Shown here piece after piece: positions 43,829 to 53,465 of a stretch of 64,000 nucleotides of DNA. Within the stretch, counting starts at the first letter, position 1. Every line of letters begins with the position of its first letter. The notes under the pieces were generated by a model. The model worked only from the letters and a program-made list of their open reading frames with translations, did not search any database and had not been told where the DNA came from. Made by a program: the position numbers and the translations under genes. Source of the DNA: Sphingobacterium pedocola (lineage in GTDB: Bacteria > Bacteroidota > Bacteroidia > Sphingobacteriales > Sphingobacteriaceae); assembly GCF_015209965.1 (NCBI RefSeq), contig NZ_MU158690.1, forward strand, positions 496,854 through 560,853, given 5' to 3'.

Positions 43829-44824
43829 ATGAGTTCAACACCTATAACAAAAGAAACATATTTAGAGTGGTATAGATCCATGCTACTCATGCGTAAGTTT
43901 GAAGAAAAAGCTGGTCAATTATACGGACAGCAAAAAATCCGTGGTTTCTGTCATTTATACATTGGTCAAGAAGCGGTGGTAGCGGGTACTATTTCGGCGA
44001 CAAAGCCGGAAGATTCAATGATCACATCTTACCGTGATCACGCACAGGCGTTAGCAAAAGGCGTGTCGGCTAATGCATGTATGGCTGAATTGTATGGTAA
44101 GGCTACGGGCTGTTCAAAAGGTAAAGGCGGGTCGATGCACTTTTTTTCCAAAGAACACAAAATGATGGGTGGTCATGGTATAGTCGGTGGGCAGATTCCA
44201 CTAGGAGCTGGTATCGCATTTGCTGAAAAATATTTAGGCAACGATAATGTGAATGTATGTTATATGGGAGATGGAGCTGTTCGTCAGGGCGCTTTCAACG
44301 AAACGTTAAATATGGCGATGTTATGGAAGTTGCCTGTAATATTTGTTTGTGAAAACAACGGATACGCCATGGGTACGTCGGTAAAACGGACGACTAATAT
44401 GATGGATATCTACAAAATGGGTTTAGGCTTTGATATGCCGAGTATGCCGGTAGATGGTATGGACGTGGTAGCTGTTCACAATGCAATGGATGAAGCTGTT
44501 CAGCGCGCGCGTGCAGGTGAAGGTCCTACTTTCTTAGAGATCCGTACCTACCGTTATAAGGGTCACTCAATGTCTGACCCCGCAAAATACCGTACGAAAG
44601 AAGAACTTGAAGAATATAAAGGTCGGGATCCGTTGATTACTACTAAGGCTGCTATCTTAGAAAATAACTATGCGGATGACACTTGGTTTAAGGAAGTAGA
44701 AGCAGAGGTCAAATCTATTGTGGAAGAATCTGTGAAATTTGCGGAGGAATCTCCATATCCTAGTGATGATGAACTGTACAATGATATTTATGTACAAGAG
44801 GATTATCCTTTTATTTTGGATTAA
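43829..44824 (+). CDS. pdhA: pyruvate dehydrogenase E1 component, alpha subunit
   Basis: This 331-residue subunit binds thiamine diphosphate and starts the conversion of pyruvate to acetyl-CoA. It has the ThDP motif beginning GDGAV (about 150) and ending ENNGYAMG, the phosphorylation-loop region YRYKGHSMSDPAKYR, and CHLYIGQEA near the start. The E2 gene follows after 47 bases; the E1 beta gene is not next to them and must lie elsewhere, as in other Bacteroidota. Confidence 0.96.
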   Translation: MSSTPITKETYLEWYRSMLLMRKFEEKAGQLYGQQKIRGFCHLYIGQEAVVAGTISATKPEDSMITSYRDHAQALAKGVSANACMAELYGKATGCSKGKGGSMHFFSKEHKMMGGHGIVGGQIPLGAGIAFAEKYLGNDNVNVCYMGDGAVRQGAFNETLNMAMLWKLPVIFVCENNGYAMGTSVKRTTNMMDIYKMGLGFDMPSMPVDGMDVVAVHNAMDEAVQRARAGEGPTFLEIRTYRYKGHSMSDPAKYRTKEELEEYKGRDPLITTKAAILENNYADDTWFKEVEAEVKSIVEESVKFAEESPYPSDDELYNDIYVQEDYPFILD

Positions 44825-44871
44825 TTCATATTAATTACTTTAACATTTAAAGATATAATCTACTATAATAC

Positions 44872-46518
44872 ATGGCTGAAGTAGTAAAAATGCCGAAAAT
44901 GAGCGACACCATGACTGAGGGTGTGATTGCTAAATGGCACAAAAAAGTCGGAGACAAAGTTAATTCTGGCGATCTTGTTGCAGAGATTGAAACAGATAAA
45001 GCGACAATGGACTTTGAATCTTATCAAGAAGGTACATTGCTGTATATAGGCCCTAAAGAAGGTGAGGCAGTCGCAATAGATGCTATTATCGCTATTTTAG
45101 GTGAAGAGGGTGAAGATTACGAAGCGCTATTGAGTGGAGAATCAACGGAAGAAACTCCTAAACAGGAACAGAAAAAAGAAGATGGCCCTTCTTCGGAAGA
45201 CGAATCGAAATCGGCTGATACAGGTAAAATAGTGACTCCTGAAGAATTGGATTGTACTGTAATCACCATGCCGCTATTGAGTGATACGATGAAAGAAGGG
45301 GTCATCGCACAATGGAATTTTAAAGTAGGTGATACCATTAAATCTGATGATGCGATAGCAGATGTAGAAACAGATAAAGCGACAATGGAGGTGACAGCTT
45401 ACGCCGATGGTACTTTATTGTATGTCGGTTTAGAAGCTGGAGAAGCAGCAAAGGTGAATGATATTATTGCGATAGTTGGCCCTGCGGGTATAGATGTTAC
45501 ACCTTTATTGAATCAAAAACCGGCTAAGGCCGTTGCTGCTTCGGAAGAGAAGTCTGAAGCTAAAGAATCAAAATCATCTTCAGAATCTTCTTCGGCGACA
45601 AGTACTATAGCGTCCTCGTCTTCATCAGATGATTCAAGGGTAAAAGCTTCTCCCTTAGCGCGTAAAATTGCTAGTGATAAAGGCATTAATTTAAACGATG
45701 TAAAAGGTTCTGCAGATGGCGGTCGTATCGTTAAGAAAGATGTAGAAAGTTTTGTCCCTACAGCTAAAGCTGCTCCATCTCAGGAAGATGCTAGGTCTGA
45801 AACAAAAGCAGTAAGTATTCCGCAATATGTAGGGGAGGAAAGATATACAGAGACAAATGTGTCGCAAATGCGTAAAACAATTGCTCGTCGTTTGGGCGAA
45901 TCGTTGTTTACAGCGCCACATTTCTATTTGACCGTAAGTATAGATATGGATAATGCGATGGCTGCGCGCACCCAAATCAACGATGTAGCCCCTGTAAAAG
46001 TATCGTTCAATGATATTGTTATAAAAGCTGTGGCTATTGCGTTAAAACAACACCCCGCAGTAAATTCTTCATGGAAAGGCGATAAAATACGTTTTAACGA
46101 ACATACGAATATCGGTGTAGCTATGGCAGTAGAAGATGGTTTGTTGGTCCCAGTTGTCCGTTTTGCTGATGGTAAATCTTTATCGCATATCTCTGCAGAA
46201 GTTAAAGATTTTGCACAGAAAGCTAAATCGAAGAAACTGCAGCCCGCGGATTGGGAGGGATCTACATTTACAGTATCCAACTTAGGTATGTTTGGTATTG
46301 ATGAATTTACATCTATTATCAATTCTCCTGATGGTGCTATTCTTTCTGTAGGTGCAATTCAACAGATTCCTGTTGTTAAGAATGGTGCTGTTGTTCCAGG
46401 TAACGTCATGAAGTTAACGTTAGGTTGTGATCATCGTGTGGTGGATGGCGCTACTGGAGCTCAATTTTTGCAAACATTGAAAGGGTTATTAGAAGCTCCA
46501 ATTCGTTTATTAGCATAA
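44872..46518 (+). CDS. pdhC: dihydrolipoyl acetyltransferase (pyruvate dehydrogenase E2)
   Basis: The 548-residue protein has two lipoyl domains with lysines in ETDKATM (about residues 41-47 and 172-178), each followed by a flexible linker rich in Ser, Glu and Lys. Next comes a peripheral subunit-binding domain (KASPLARKIASDKGI, about 261) and the catalytic domain with DHRVVDGATGAQF (His about 523). It transfers the acetyl group to CoA and forms the core of the complex. Gene order behind pdhA supports pyruvate as substrate. A terminator follows at 46539. Confidence 0.96.
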   Translation: MAEVVKMPKMSDTMTEGVIAKWHKKVGDKVNSGDLVAEIETDKATMDFESYQEGTLLYIGPKEGEAVAIDAIIAILGEEGEDYEALLSGESTEETPKQEQKKEDGPSSEDESKSADTGKIVTPEELDCTVITMPLLSDTMKEGVIAQWNFKVGDTIKSDDAIADVETDKATMEVTAYADGTLLYVGLEAGEAAKVNDIIAIVGPAGIDVTPLLNQKPAKAVAASEEKSEAKESKSSSESSSATSTIASSSSSDDSRVKASPLARKIASDKGINLNDVKGSADGGRIVKKDVESFVPTAKAAPSQEDARSETKAVSIPQYVGEERYTETNVSQMRKTIARRLGESLFTAPHFYLTVSIDMDNAMAARTQINDVAPVKVSFNDIVIKAVAIALKQHPAVNSSWKGDKIRFNEHTNIGVAMAVEDGLLVPVVRFADGKSLSHISAEVKDFAQKAKSKKLQPADWEGSTFTVSNLGMFGIDEFTSIINSPDGAILSVGAIQQIPVVKNGAVVPGNVMKLTLGCDHRVVDGATGAQFLQTLKGLLEAPIRLLA

Positions 46519-46538
46519 TCAAATTTTAGTAAAAATAC

Positions 46539-46573
46539 GGAGCCACTTTAGATAATAAGGTGGCTTCTTTTTT
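46539..46573 (+). terminator. terminator after pdhC
   Basis: GGAGCCAC (46539-46546) pairs with GTGGCTTC (46560-46567), one G-T pair, followed by six T. It occupies the region of the earliest in-frame start of the next gene, which is why a later start is chosen there. Confidence 0.8.
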
Positions 46574-46622
46574 CGCTATTGTCGTAGAAAAACGGCTGAT
46601 TAATTACCAAATTTTTTTATTA

Positions 46623-47810
46623 GTGAGATTTATATTACTTCCGTTCATTTTTATTCTTTCTTTTATTGGGCTGTCCAGTTGCTCAAATACCGAAAAAAAA
46701 CAGGCAGAAGTCATACAAAAGCAGGCGGAACTTGACAGTATAGCTTTGGTGTATGACACCTCTCGGGCCAATAGACAGATCGACGAATTTATGGTAAAAT
46801 TACATAAGAAATCTGGCTTTAATGGAAATGTACTTGTTGCTAAAAAAGGTAAAATTATTTATCAAAATTCATTTGGCTGGGCCGACTATCTGCATAGAGA
46901 TAGCCTGAAAATTGTTTCTAAATTTGAGTTGGCTTCCGTATCCAAACCGATGACTGCAATTGCCGTTTTACAATTGGTCGAAAAAGGAAAGATTAAATTA
47001 GATCAACAAGTGGATGAGTTCTTTCCCGGTTTTCCGTTTGAAGGCGTGACAATTAGACAGTTGTTGACACATCGTTCGGGCTTACCCAATTACGTGTATT
47101 TTGTGGAAGAATTATGGACTGATCGAAAGAAGGGAATGACAAATTTGGATGCTATCAACTTAATGATCCAGCATAAGCCTAATCGATATGGCACTCCCGA
47201 CGGAAGATTTCATTATAATAATTCCAATTACATGATCCTAGCTGGGGTAGTAGAGAAGGTGTCTGGACTTGATTTTGGTGTTTATATGATGGAACATGTT
47301 TTTAAACCGGCCGGGATGAAAAACACTGCAGTTCTATCTAAAGCGGTATATGAAAAAATTCCGACTGATGTAATTGGGCATGACCGTACTTGGCGACGCT
47401 CGGTGGTTCAGGATTACTTAGACGGGCCAGTGGGTGATAAAGGAACCTATAGTACGGTACAGGATATGTACCTGTTGGATATCGCGCTTCGCGAAGGAAG
47501 GTTACTAGAAAAGTCCATTTTGGATTCTGCATATGTTCCCCGAAGTGATGCAAAAAGAGGTGTTTTCAGCTATGGATATGGATGGCGTACATTTACACCT
47601 AAAAACGAACAAATCGTTTATCACACCGGCTGGTGGCATGGTTTTAAAAACCTCTATGTTCGTGATTTAAAAAATGATATAACAATTGTCCTTTTGTCAA
47701 ATTTTGTAAATAGTAGCCTAAATCAGTTGGATGACTTGTATAAAATATTAGAAATGCCTATTTTGAGACAAAATGCTTATAATGCAAATGGGGATTTTGT
47801 CGTTAATTGA
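46623..47810 (+). CDS. serine hydrolase lipoprotein (class C beta-lactamase/DD-peptidase fold)
   Basis: The 395-residue protein from the GTG at 46623 begins with a lipoprotein signal (MRFILLPF to lipobox LSSC). An earlier in-frame GTG at 46560 lies inside the pdhC terminator and would spoil the signal, so it is rejected. The beta-lactamase fold follows: SVSK (SxxK, nucleophile Ser), the YNNSNY motif (YxN) and HTGWW (HxG in place of KTG). Such proteins are mostly esterases or peptidases acting on cell-wall or small-molecule substrates, and the family name alone does not show antibiotic resistance. The anchored form works in the periplasm. Confidence 0.85.
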   Translation: MRFILLPFIFILSFIGLSSCSNTEKKQAEVIQKQAELDSIALVYDTSRANRQIDEFMVKLHKKSGFNGNVLVAKKGKIIYQNSFGWADYLHRDSLKIVSKFELASVSKPMTAIAVLQLVEKGKIKLDQQVDEFFPGFPFEGVTIRQLLTHRSGLPNYVYFVEELWTDRKKGMTNLDAINLMIQHKPNRYGTPDGRFHYNNSNYMILAGVVEKVSGLDFGVYMMEHVFKPAGMKNTAVLSKAVYEKIPTDVIGHDRTWRRSVVQDYLDGPVGDKGTYSTVQDMYLLDIALREGRLLEKSILDSAYVPRSDAKRGVFSYGYGWRTFTPKNEQIVYHTGWWHGFKNLYVRDLKNDITIVLLSNFVNSSLNQLDDLYKILEMPILRQNAYNANGDFVVN

Positions 47811-47825
47811 TTACAGTTAGATAAT

Positions 47826-48185
47826 ATGAAAAGAACTTTGATTTTAGGTGCAACTACAAATACTACTCGATACTCTTATTTAGTAGCGAATAAATTGGTT
47901 CGTAAAGGACATCCTATTGTGAATGTGGGGCGTAAGATAGGAGAGGTGGCGGGTGTTGCAATAGAACCAGCAGAGACCATCCATACGGACATCGATACCA
48001 TTACTATGTATGTAGGTCCTCAAAATCAAGCACCTTATTACGATTATATTTTACAAACTAATCCCAAGCGGGTTATTTTTAACCCAGGATCTGAAAATCC
48101 TGATTTACAGCAGAAATTGGAGCAAGCGGGCATTGAAACAATAGAGGGTTGTACGCTGGTTATGTTGAACACAGGTCAGTTTTAG
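47826..48185 (+). CDS. CoA-binding domain protein (YccU family)
   Basis: A 119-residue Rossmann-fold protein of the CoA-binding family. It has TLILGATTNTTRYSYLVANKL at the start, then VNVGRK and NPGSENPDL with CTLVML near the end. Proteins like E. coli YccU bind CoA or a related nucleotide; no reaction is established. It begins 15 bases after the hydrolase and may share its transcript. Confidence 0.85.
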   Translation: MKRTLILGATTNTTRYSYLVANKLVRKGHPIVNVGRKIGEVAGVAIEPAETIHTDIDTITMYVGPQNQAPYYDYILQTNPKRVIFNPGSENPDLQQKLEQAGIETIEGCTLVMLNTGQF

Positions 48186-48625
48186 AAACAGAAATGTAAA
48201 TAGTATTGATACACAGCAATGATTATTCGTATCACGCTTTCATCAACCAGGTAAAAAAATAAATAGATGAAAAACAACGTTAGAAAGACCGAGCATTTTG
48301 TTTGATCTTTTTAACTGAAAAAGGAATAATTTCTAGTCATGAAAGTTTCTAGGAATTTTAGGTAGCTCCTGTTGAGGGAGAGTATTCACGAGTCGTTTTC
48401 CCCTTGGTCCACTTCGTCTGTTTTCAAAATGAGATATAGCTGCCTGTCAAGCCGTGTTATATAAGACGGTTCTTAAAATAGTATATATTGCTTTCATAAC
48501 CACTTTAAGGCTAAACGGATTTTTTTGGCAAAAGGAATTGGCGTGACCATATTGCGATACGTTTTTTTGGCACTCGGCTATTGTGTCAATTTCCTTTTAT
48601 TCTTTTACCGACGTTTTGCCTGCCC

Positions 48626-48665
48626 TACACAAATACCTACATTATACTTGGGTGGTATTTGTGTA
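48626..48665. repeat. perfect inverted repeat in the rplC upstream region
   Basis: TACACAAATACC (48626-48637) and GGTATTTGTGTA (48654-48665) are exact inverted copies with a 16-base loop. There is no T run, so it is not a classical terminator. Purpose unknown. Confidence 0.7.
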
Positions 48666-48839
48666 CCATTCATGTTCGATAAATTATTAGGGTTCACGAT
48701 TTGCTTCATATTGACGTGTTGAAATAGATAACGTGTCGGAAAATGCACCCGCGGCATACGGCGTATTTAAATTTATTTTTACTTTATCTGCTAGTTGCAT
48801 GGCATAGGAATATAAAATAAAAAAATAATGCACTAATTA

Positions 48840-48870
48840 TTTGATAGTTATAAAAATGTTTGTACTTTTG
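48840..48870 (+). promoter_or_regulatory. promoter of the ribosomal protein superoperon
   Basis: TTTG (48840-48843), 19 bases, then TACTTTTG (48863-48870) is an exact match to the Bacteroidota promoter. The start site would lie near 48876, 70 bases before rplC. Confidence 0.85.
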
Positions 48871-48892
48871 CAGTCCCTTAGTGGGAATAGTG

Positions 48893-48923
48893 TGTCTTGA
48901 GCGAAGCCCTACTGCTTCGATGG
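48893..48923 (+). promoter_or_regulatory. hairpin in the rplC leader
   Basis: CGAAGC and GCTTCG around CCTACT form a perfect six-base stem, and the flanking GTC/GAC can extend it. It sits in the 5' leader between promoter and rplC, where ribosomal protein feedback sites often lie. Confidence 0.5.
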
Positions 48924-48946
48924 ACTTTAATTAATTTATTTATAAC

Positions 48947-49564
48947 ATGTCAGGAATTATTGGTAAAAAAGTAGGAATGACCAGCCTGTACAATGCAGAA
49001 GGGAAGAATATCCCTTGTACAGTAATAGAGGCTGGGCCGTGCGTGGTTACGCAGATACGTACGGAAGAAAAGGATGGTTATTTCGCTGTTCAATTAGGCT
49101 ATGATGATGCCAAAGAAAAGAACACGACAGCTCCTTTAAAGGGACACTTTGCAAAAGCAGGAGTGAGTCCTAAGCGTAAACTAGTTGAATTCAAAACTTT
49201 TGAAGATGAGAAACAACTAGGAGACATTGTGGATGTGACACTTTTCGAAGAAGGAGAGTACGTAGATGTAGTCGGTACTTCTAAAGGTAAAGGTTTCCAG
49301 GGTGTAATGAAGCGTCACGGATTTGGTGGTGTAGGTGGTGCGACTCACGGTCAGCACAACAGACTGCGTGCTCCAGGTTCGTTAGGTGCTTCTTCTTGGC
49401 CTTCACGTGTATTCAAAGGAATGCGCATGGCTGGTCGTACAGGTGGTGAAAGGGTAAAAGTTCAAAACTTACAAGTATTGAAAGTTTACGCGGATCAAAA
49501 CCTAATTGTTGTTAGTGGTTCCATTCCAGGAGCTAAAGGTTCTTATGTAATCGTAGACAAATAG
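48947..49564 (+). CDS. rplC: 50S ribosomal protein L3
   Basis: 205 residues. The N-terminal [13 protein letters not shown] and the central loop with [19 protein letters not shown] followed by [18 protein letters not shown] are diagnostic of L3, which helps start 50S assembly near the peptidyl transferase centre. It is the first gene of the block; rpsJ (S10), which precedes rplC in most bacteria, is absent here and no remnant is seen. A promoter lies directly upstream. Confidence 0.98.
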   Translation: MSGIIGKKVGMTSLYNAEGKNIPCTVIEAGPCVVTQIRTEEKDGYFAVQLGYDDAKEKNTTAPLKGHFAKAGVSPKRKLVEFKTFEDEKQLGDIVDVTLFEEGEYVDVVGTSKGKGFQGVMKRHGFGGVGGATHGQHNRLRAPGSLGASSWPSRVFKGMRMAGRTGGERVKVQNLQVLKVYADQNLIVVSGSIPGAKGSYVIVDK

Positions 49565-49569
49565 TAGAG

Positions 49570-50199
49570 ATGGAAGTTAATGTATTAAATTTATCAGGTA
49601 AAGAAACAGGTGCCAAGGTGCAACTACCTGAGTCAGTATTCGGCGTAAAGCCAAACGACCATGCGATCTATTTAGATGTGAAACAATACTTAGCGAATCA
49701 ACGCCAAGGAACTCACAAATCGAAACAACGTAATGAAATTGCGGGTTCTACTCGTAAATTACACAAACAAAAAGGCACGGGTGGTGCTCGTGCGGGTTCT
49801 ATCAAATCTCCATTGTTTAATGGTGGTGGCCGTGTATTTGGTCCACAGCCTCGTGACTATAGCTTCAAGTTGAACAAGAAGTTAAAGCAGTTAGCACGTA
49901 AATCAGCGTTAAGTTACAAAGCACAAGAAAGTAACATTGTAGTATTGGATGCAGTAAGTTTCGATACGATCAAAACGAAAAACTATGTGTCTTTGATAAG
50001 CGCGTTAAATATCGCTGACGAGAAAACGTTATTGGTTTTGCCAGCGTATGATAATAATGTTTATTTATCAAGCAGAAACTTGAAGAAAGCAAAAGTAGTG
50101 GTAGCGTCGGATTTAAATACATATGACGTATTAAATGCTACTAAATTATTGTTGACTGCGGATTCTGTTAAAACTTTGGAGGAAGCATTAGCTAAGTAA
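49570..50199 (+). CDS. rplD: 50S ribosomal protein L4
   Basis: 209 residues with the L4 loop [12 protein letters not shown] and [12 protein letters not shown] (about 57-77), the extension that lines the exit tunnel. L4 in E. coli also represses the S10 operon through the leader RNA; whether that happens here is open, although a leader hairpin is present. It starts five bases after rplC. Confidence 0.98.
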   Translation: MEVNVLNLSGKETGAKVQLPESVFGVKPNDHAIYLDVKQYLANQRQGTHKSKQRNEIAGSTRKLHKQKGTGGARAGSIKSPLFNGGGRVFGPQPRDYSFKLNKKLKQLARKSALSYKAQESNIVVLDAVSFDTIKTKNYVSLISALNIADEKTLLVLPAYDNNVYLSSRNLKKAKVVVASDLNTYDVLNATKLLLTADSVKTLEEALAK

Positions 50200-50200
50200 T

Positions 50201-50491
50201 ATGGAAATTATAAAAAAACCTATCTTAACTGAGAAAGCTTCAATATTGACGGAGAAATTAAACCGTTACGCTTTCAAAGTGGATCATAGAGCCAATAAGA
50301 TTCAGATTAAATCAGCTGTAGAGGAAATGTTCGGTGTTACTGTAGTAGCAGTGAATACAGCAGTGGTCGCTGGTAAAGCCAAAAGCCGCTATACGAAAGC
50401 AGGTTTTGTATCTGGAAGAGCTCCTAAATATAAAAAGGCCGTCATTACAATTAAAGACGGTGAAACTATTGACTTTTACAGTGTTATATAA
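50201..50491 (+). CDS. rplW: 50S ribosomal protein L23
   Basis: 96 residues. [14 protein letters not shown] at the start and the [13 protein letters not shown] strand identify L23, which sits at the tunnel exit and docks trigger factor and signal recognition particle. It begins one base after the rplD stop. Length is standard. Confidence 0.97.
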   Translation: MEIIKKPILTEKASILTEKLNRYAFKVDHRANKIQIKSAVEEMFGVTVVAVNTAVVAGKAKSRYTKAGFVSGRAPKYKKAVITIKDGETIDFYSVI

Positions 50492-50496
50492 CTAAA

Positions 50497-51321
50497 ATGG
50501 CAGTTAAAAGATTCAAACCGGTAACCCCTGGTACTCGTTTCAGAGTAGGCGCAGACTACTCTGATGTTACAACTAACGTTCCTGAAAAATCGTTAGTAGT
50601 AAAAATCAAGAAATCAGGCGGTCGTAATCAGTCCGGTAAAATGACTATGCGTTATCTCGGTGGGGGACATAAAAAATCATACCGATTGATAGATTTCAAA
50701 CGCGATAAAAAAGATATCCCCGCAACAGTAGCAACTATTGAATACGATCCAAACCGTACTGCGCGTATTGCACTATTGCATTATGCAGATGGGGAGAAAC
50801 GTTACATTATTGCTCCAACTGGTCTTGCAGTAGGTCAAACTGTTGTAGCAGGTGATAAAGTAGCCCCAGAAGTAGGTAATACAATACCATTGGCAAACAT
50901 TCCGCTTGGTTCTATCATTCATAATATTGAATTGAATCCAGGTCAAGGAGGTTCAATTGCACGTTCAGCGGGCACATATGCACAATTGTCTGCACGTGAT
51001 GGTAAGTATGCTATCATTAAATTACCTTCGAGTGAGACGCGCATGATCTTATTGACATGTGTTGCGACTATAGGTTCCGTATCAAATGCTGAGAAAGCTA
51101 ATCAAGTATTAGGTAAAGCAGGTCGTAAACGTTGGTTAGGCCGTCGGCCTCGCGTACGTGGGGTAGCTATGAATCCGGTAGATCACCCTATGGGAGGTGG
51201 TGAAGGTCGTACTTCAGGAGGTCATCCTCGTTCACGTACAGGTGTGTTAGCTAAGGGCTTCAAGACACGTTCGAAGAAGAAAATTTCAAATCGTTACATC
51301 ATTGAGAGAAGGAAAAAATAA
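50497..51321 (+). CDS. rplB: 50S ribosomal protein L2
   Basis: 274 residues. The [17 protein letters not shown] and C-terminal [17 protein letters not shown] stretches, with the conserved His near 229, are those of L2, which is needed for subunit joining and peptidyl transfer. Its stop overlaps the start of rpsS by one base. Confidence 0.98.
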   Translation: MAVKRFKPVTPGTRFRVGADYSDVTTNVPEKSLVVKIKKSGGRNQSGKMTMRYLGGGHKKSYRLIDFKRDKKDIPATVATIEYDPNRTARIALLHYADGEKRYIIAPTGLAVGQTVVAGDKVAPEVGNTIPLANIPLGSIIHNIELNPGQGGSIARSAGTYAQLSARDGKYAIIKLPSSETRMILLTCVATIGSVSNAEKANQVLGKAGRKRWLGRRPRVRGVAMNPVDHPMGGGEGRTSGGHPRSRTGVLAKGFKTRSKKKISNRYIIERRKK

Positions 51322-51587
51322 TGGCTCGTTCAATTAAAAAAGGTCCTTATATCGATCACAACTTAGAGAGAAAAGTTCTTTCTATGAATGAAACTAACAA
51401 AAAGTCAGTTATCAAAACATGGTCTCGTAGATCTATGATTTCTCCTGATTTTGTTGGCCATACTTTCGCAGTGCACAACGGGAATAAATTTATTCCGGTT
51501 TATGTAACAGAGAACATGGTAGGTCACAAGCTTGGAGAATTTGCGCCTACGCGTACATTTAGAGGCCACGCAGAAAAGAAAAAATAA
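51321..51587 (+). CDS. rpsS: 30S ribosomal protein S19
   Basis: 88 residues with SIKKGPYID at the start and the [16 protein letters not shown] motif at the end. S19 binds the head of the small subunit with S13, encoded at 61016. TAATG overlap with rplB indicates coupled translation. Confidence 0.97.
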   Translation: MARSIKKGPYIDHNLERKVLSMNETNKKSVIKTWSRRSMISPDFVGHTFAVHNGNKFIPVYVTENMVGHKLGEFAPTRTFRGHAEKKK

Positions 51588-51593
51588 TAGGTA

Positions 51594-52025
51594 ATGGAAG
51601 CAACAAAAAAACTCAAAAAATCTGTCTTAATTAGACAGCGCAAAGAGCAGGATAAAGCTCAAGTAGGAGGAGCTTCTACTGCCAAGTTATTGAACTGCCC
51701 TACTTCACCTCGCAAAATGCGGTTGGTAGTGGATCTAATCCGTGGCGCGAAAGTGGAAAACGCTTTATACATTCTTAAGCATTCAAGTAAAGAAGCTGCT
51801 GGTCGTGTTGAAAAATTGTTATTATCAGCGATCAAAAACTGGGAAACTCAAAATGAAGGTACTTCATTAGAGAACTCTGCTTTATTTGTGAAAGAAGTAT
51901 CAGTAGGCGGAGGCCGTCAATTAAAAAGATTACGTCCGGCTCCACAGGGTCGTGGATATAGAATTCGCAAGCGTTCTAACCACGTAACGTTGGTAGTAGA
52001 TAGTTTAAATAACGTTAACAGCTAA
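51594..52025 (+). CDS. rplV: 50S ribosomal protein L22
   Basis: 143 residues. [17 protein letters not shown] and the C-terminal [20 protein letters not shown] hairpin, which reaches into the exit tunnel and is a site of macrolide-resistance mutations, identify L22. The first 28 lysine-rich residues extend beyond the E. coli protein (110), a feature of Bacteroidota. Confidence 0.97.
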   Translation: MEATKKLKKSVLIRQRKEQDKAQVGGASTAKLLNCPTSPRKMRLVVDLIRGAKVENALYILKHSSKEAAGRVEKLLLSAIKNWETQNEGTSLENSALFVKEVSVGGGRQLKRLRPAPQGRGYRIRKRSNHVTLVVDSLNNVNS

Positions 52026-52036
52026 TTTATTATAGA

Positions 52037-52834
52037 ATGGGACAAAAAGCAAATCCAATAGGTAGCAGATTAGGGATCATCAAAGGATGGGACTCTAATT
52101 GGTTCGGAGGAAAAAACTATTCCGATAAATTAGTTGAAGATGAGAAAATCAGAAAGTATCTTTCTGTACGTATCTCTAAAGGTGGCGTGGCAAAAGTTGT
52201 TATTGAAAGAACTTTAAAACGCATCACAGTTACTATCCATACAGCTCGCCCAGGTATCGTTATTGGTAAAGGGGGTCAGGAAGTTGATAAGATCAAAGAA
52301 GAATTGAAAAAATTGACTAAGAAAGATGTTCAAATCAATATTTTCGAGATCAAACGTCCTGAACTAGATGCGAAATTAGTGGCTGAAGGTGTTGCTAAGC
52401 AATTAGAGGCACGTATTTCATTCCGTCGTGCAATGAAAACGTCCATAGCTTCTACCATGCGCATGGGAGCGGAAGGTATCAAAATTATGTGTTCTGGTCG
52501 TTTAGGTGGTGCTGAGATGGCGCGTACCGAGCAGTACAAAGAAGGAAGAACTCCTTTACACACATTACGTGCTGATATTGACTACGCTTTAGCTGAAGCA
52601 TTAACCACTTACGGTAAAATCGGTGTCAAAGTTTGGATCTGTAAAGGTGAAGTTTACGGAAAACGTGACTTGTCTCCAAACATTGGCCAAACTTCGGGAG
52701 TAAAATCACGAGGTGGTAACGAAGGTGGTGCTGATCGCCGTGATAATCGTGGTGGTAACCGTGGTGGCCGTCGTGACAACAATAGCAACAACAATCGTGG
52801 TGGTGGTAACCGTGGTGGTGCAAAAAGAGGTTAA
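52037..52834 (+). CDS. rpsC: 30S ribosomal protein S3 with a Gly/Arg/Asn-rich tail
   Basis: 265 residues. The KH-domain motif [19 protein letters not shown] and the C-terminal domain with [19 protein letters not shown] are those of S3, which helps form the mRNA entry channel. After about residue 220 comes a low-complexity tail dominated by Gly, Arg, Asn and Asp ([15 protein letters not shown] repeats) that E. coli S3 (233 residues) lacks in this form. The tail is likely disordered and RNA-binding. Confidence 0.97.
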   Translation: MGQKANPIGSRLGIIKGWDSNWFGGKNYSDKLVEDEKIRKYLSVRISKGGVAKVVIERTLKRITVTIHTARPGIVIGKGGQEVDKIKEELKKLTKKDVQINIFEIKRPELDAKLVAEGVAKQLEARISFRRAMKTSIASTMRMGAEGIKIMCSGRLGGAEMARTEQYKEGRTPLHTLRADIDYALAEALTTYGKIGVKVWICKGEVYGKRDLSPNIGQTSGVKSRGGNEGGADRRDNRGGNRGGRRDNNSNNNRGGGNRGGAKRG

Positions 52835-52887
52835 TTAAATAATTTAGATTTTAAAATATCTGTAAATACAGATTAATAAATACGAAC

Positions 52888-53310
52888 ATGTTACAGCCAA
52901 AAAGAACGAAGTTCAGAAAGATGCAGAAAGGCCGCATGAAAGGGAACGCTTCTCGTGGAGCGGAATTAGCTTTCGGTTCTTTCGGTATCAAAACATTGGA
53001 GCAAGCATGGATCACTAGCCGTCAGATCGAGGCAGCTCGTATCGCCGTTACACGTTTTATGAAACGTGAAGGCCAAGTGTGGATCCGTATCTTCCCTGAT
53101 AAACCCGTTACTAAAAAACCTGCAGAGGTGCGTATGGGTAAAGGTAAAGGTGCTCCTGAATACTGGGTGGCAGTAGTACGCCCAGGCCGTATGTTATTTG
53201 AAGCAGAGGGTGTGCCTTTAGAAGTAGCTAAAGAAGCATTGCGTCTTGCCGCTCAAAAATTACCGGTTCAAACTAAGTTTGTGATACGTAGAGATTACGT
53301 AGAAGCATAA
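52888..53310 (+). CDS. rplP: 50S ribosomal protein L16
   Basis: 140 residues. [16 protein letters not shown] at the start and the middle [17 protein letters not shown] motif identify L16, which sits near the A-site tRNA. It lies 53 bases after rpsC. A 155-base spacer with a strong hairpin separates it from rpmC, although in other bacteria these genes are nearly adjacent. Confidence 0.97.
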   Translation: MLQPKRTKFRKMQKGRMKGNASRGAELAFGSFGIKTLEQAWITSRQIEAARIAVTRFMKREGQVWIRIFPDKPVTKKPAEVRMGKGKGAPEYWVAVVRPGRMLFEAEGVPLEVAKEALRLAAQKLPVQTKFVIRRDYVEA

Positions 53311-53341
53311 TAATAGAAGTTTGGTAATGTCAATAGTTTAA

Positions 53342-53366
53342 GCCTTACGGCCGTTACCCGTAAGGC
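53342..53366 (+). promoter_or_regulatory. hairpin in the rplP-rpmC spacer
   Basis: GCCTTACGG (53342-53350) pairs perfectly with CCGTAAGGC (53358-53366) around a 7-base loop. No T run follows, so an RNA processing or protein-binding site is more likely than a terminator. Confidence 0.55.
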
Positions 53367-53465
53367 ATTATATAAGCAGAATTGATAACCCAACACAACT
53401 GAAACGCCACATGGGATTATTCGACTTGTCGAGGGAATTTCGTTGCCATCAGTCAAAAATTAAAA

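Larger units (their letters stand above)
48186..48946. other. long intergenic region before the ribosomal protein operon
   Basis: 760 bases without a convincing gene. Features seen are a pairing of AGGTAGCT (near 48360) with AGCTGCCT (near 48440) around an 80-base loop, then a short CCGT/ACGG hairpin; a perfect 12-base inverted repeat at 48626-48665; and the operon promoter and leader at 48840-48946. A 65-codon open frame inside it is judged random. Part of it might encode a structured RNA, without proof. Confidence 0.5.

Noticed and set aside
46560..46622. Earlier GTG start for the beta-lactamase-fold lipoprotein
   Set aside because: It lies in the pdhC terminator stem and would place 21 residues before a normal lipoprotein signal.
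46623..47810. Reading the serine hydrolase as a beta-lactamase resistance gene
   Set aside because: The HxG motif replaces KTG and most proteins of this family in Bacteroidota are esterases or peptidases; nothing in the context points to resistance.
48525..48722. 65-codon open frame with hydrophobic, cysteine-rich translation in the spacer before rplC
   Set aside because: No start signal, no family resemblance, and an inverted repeat runs through its end. It looks like a chance frame in an AT-rich spacer.
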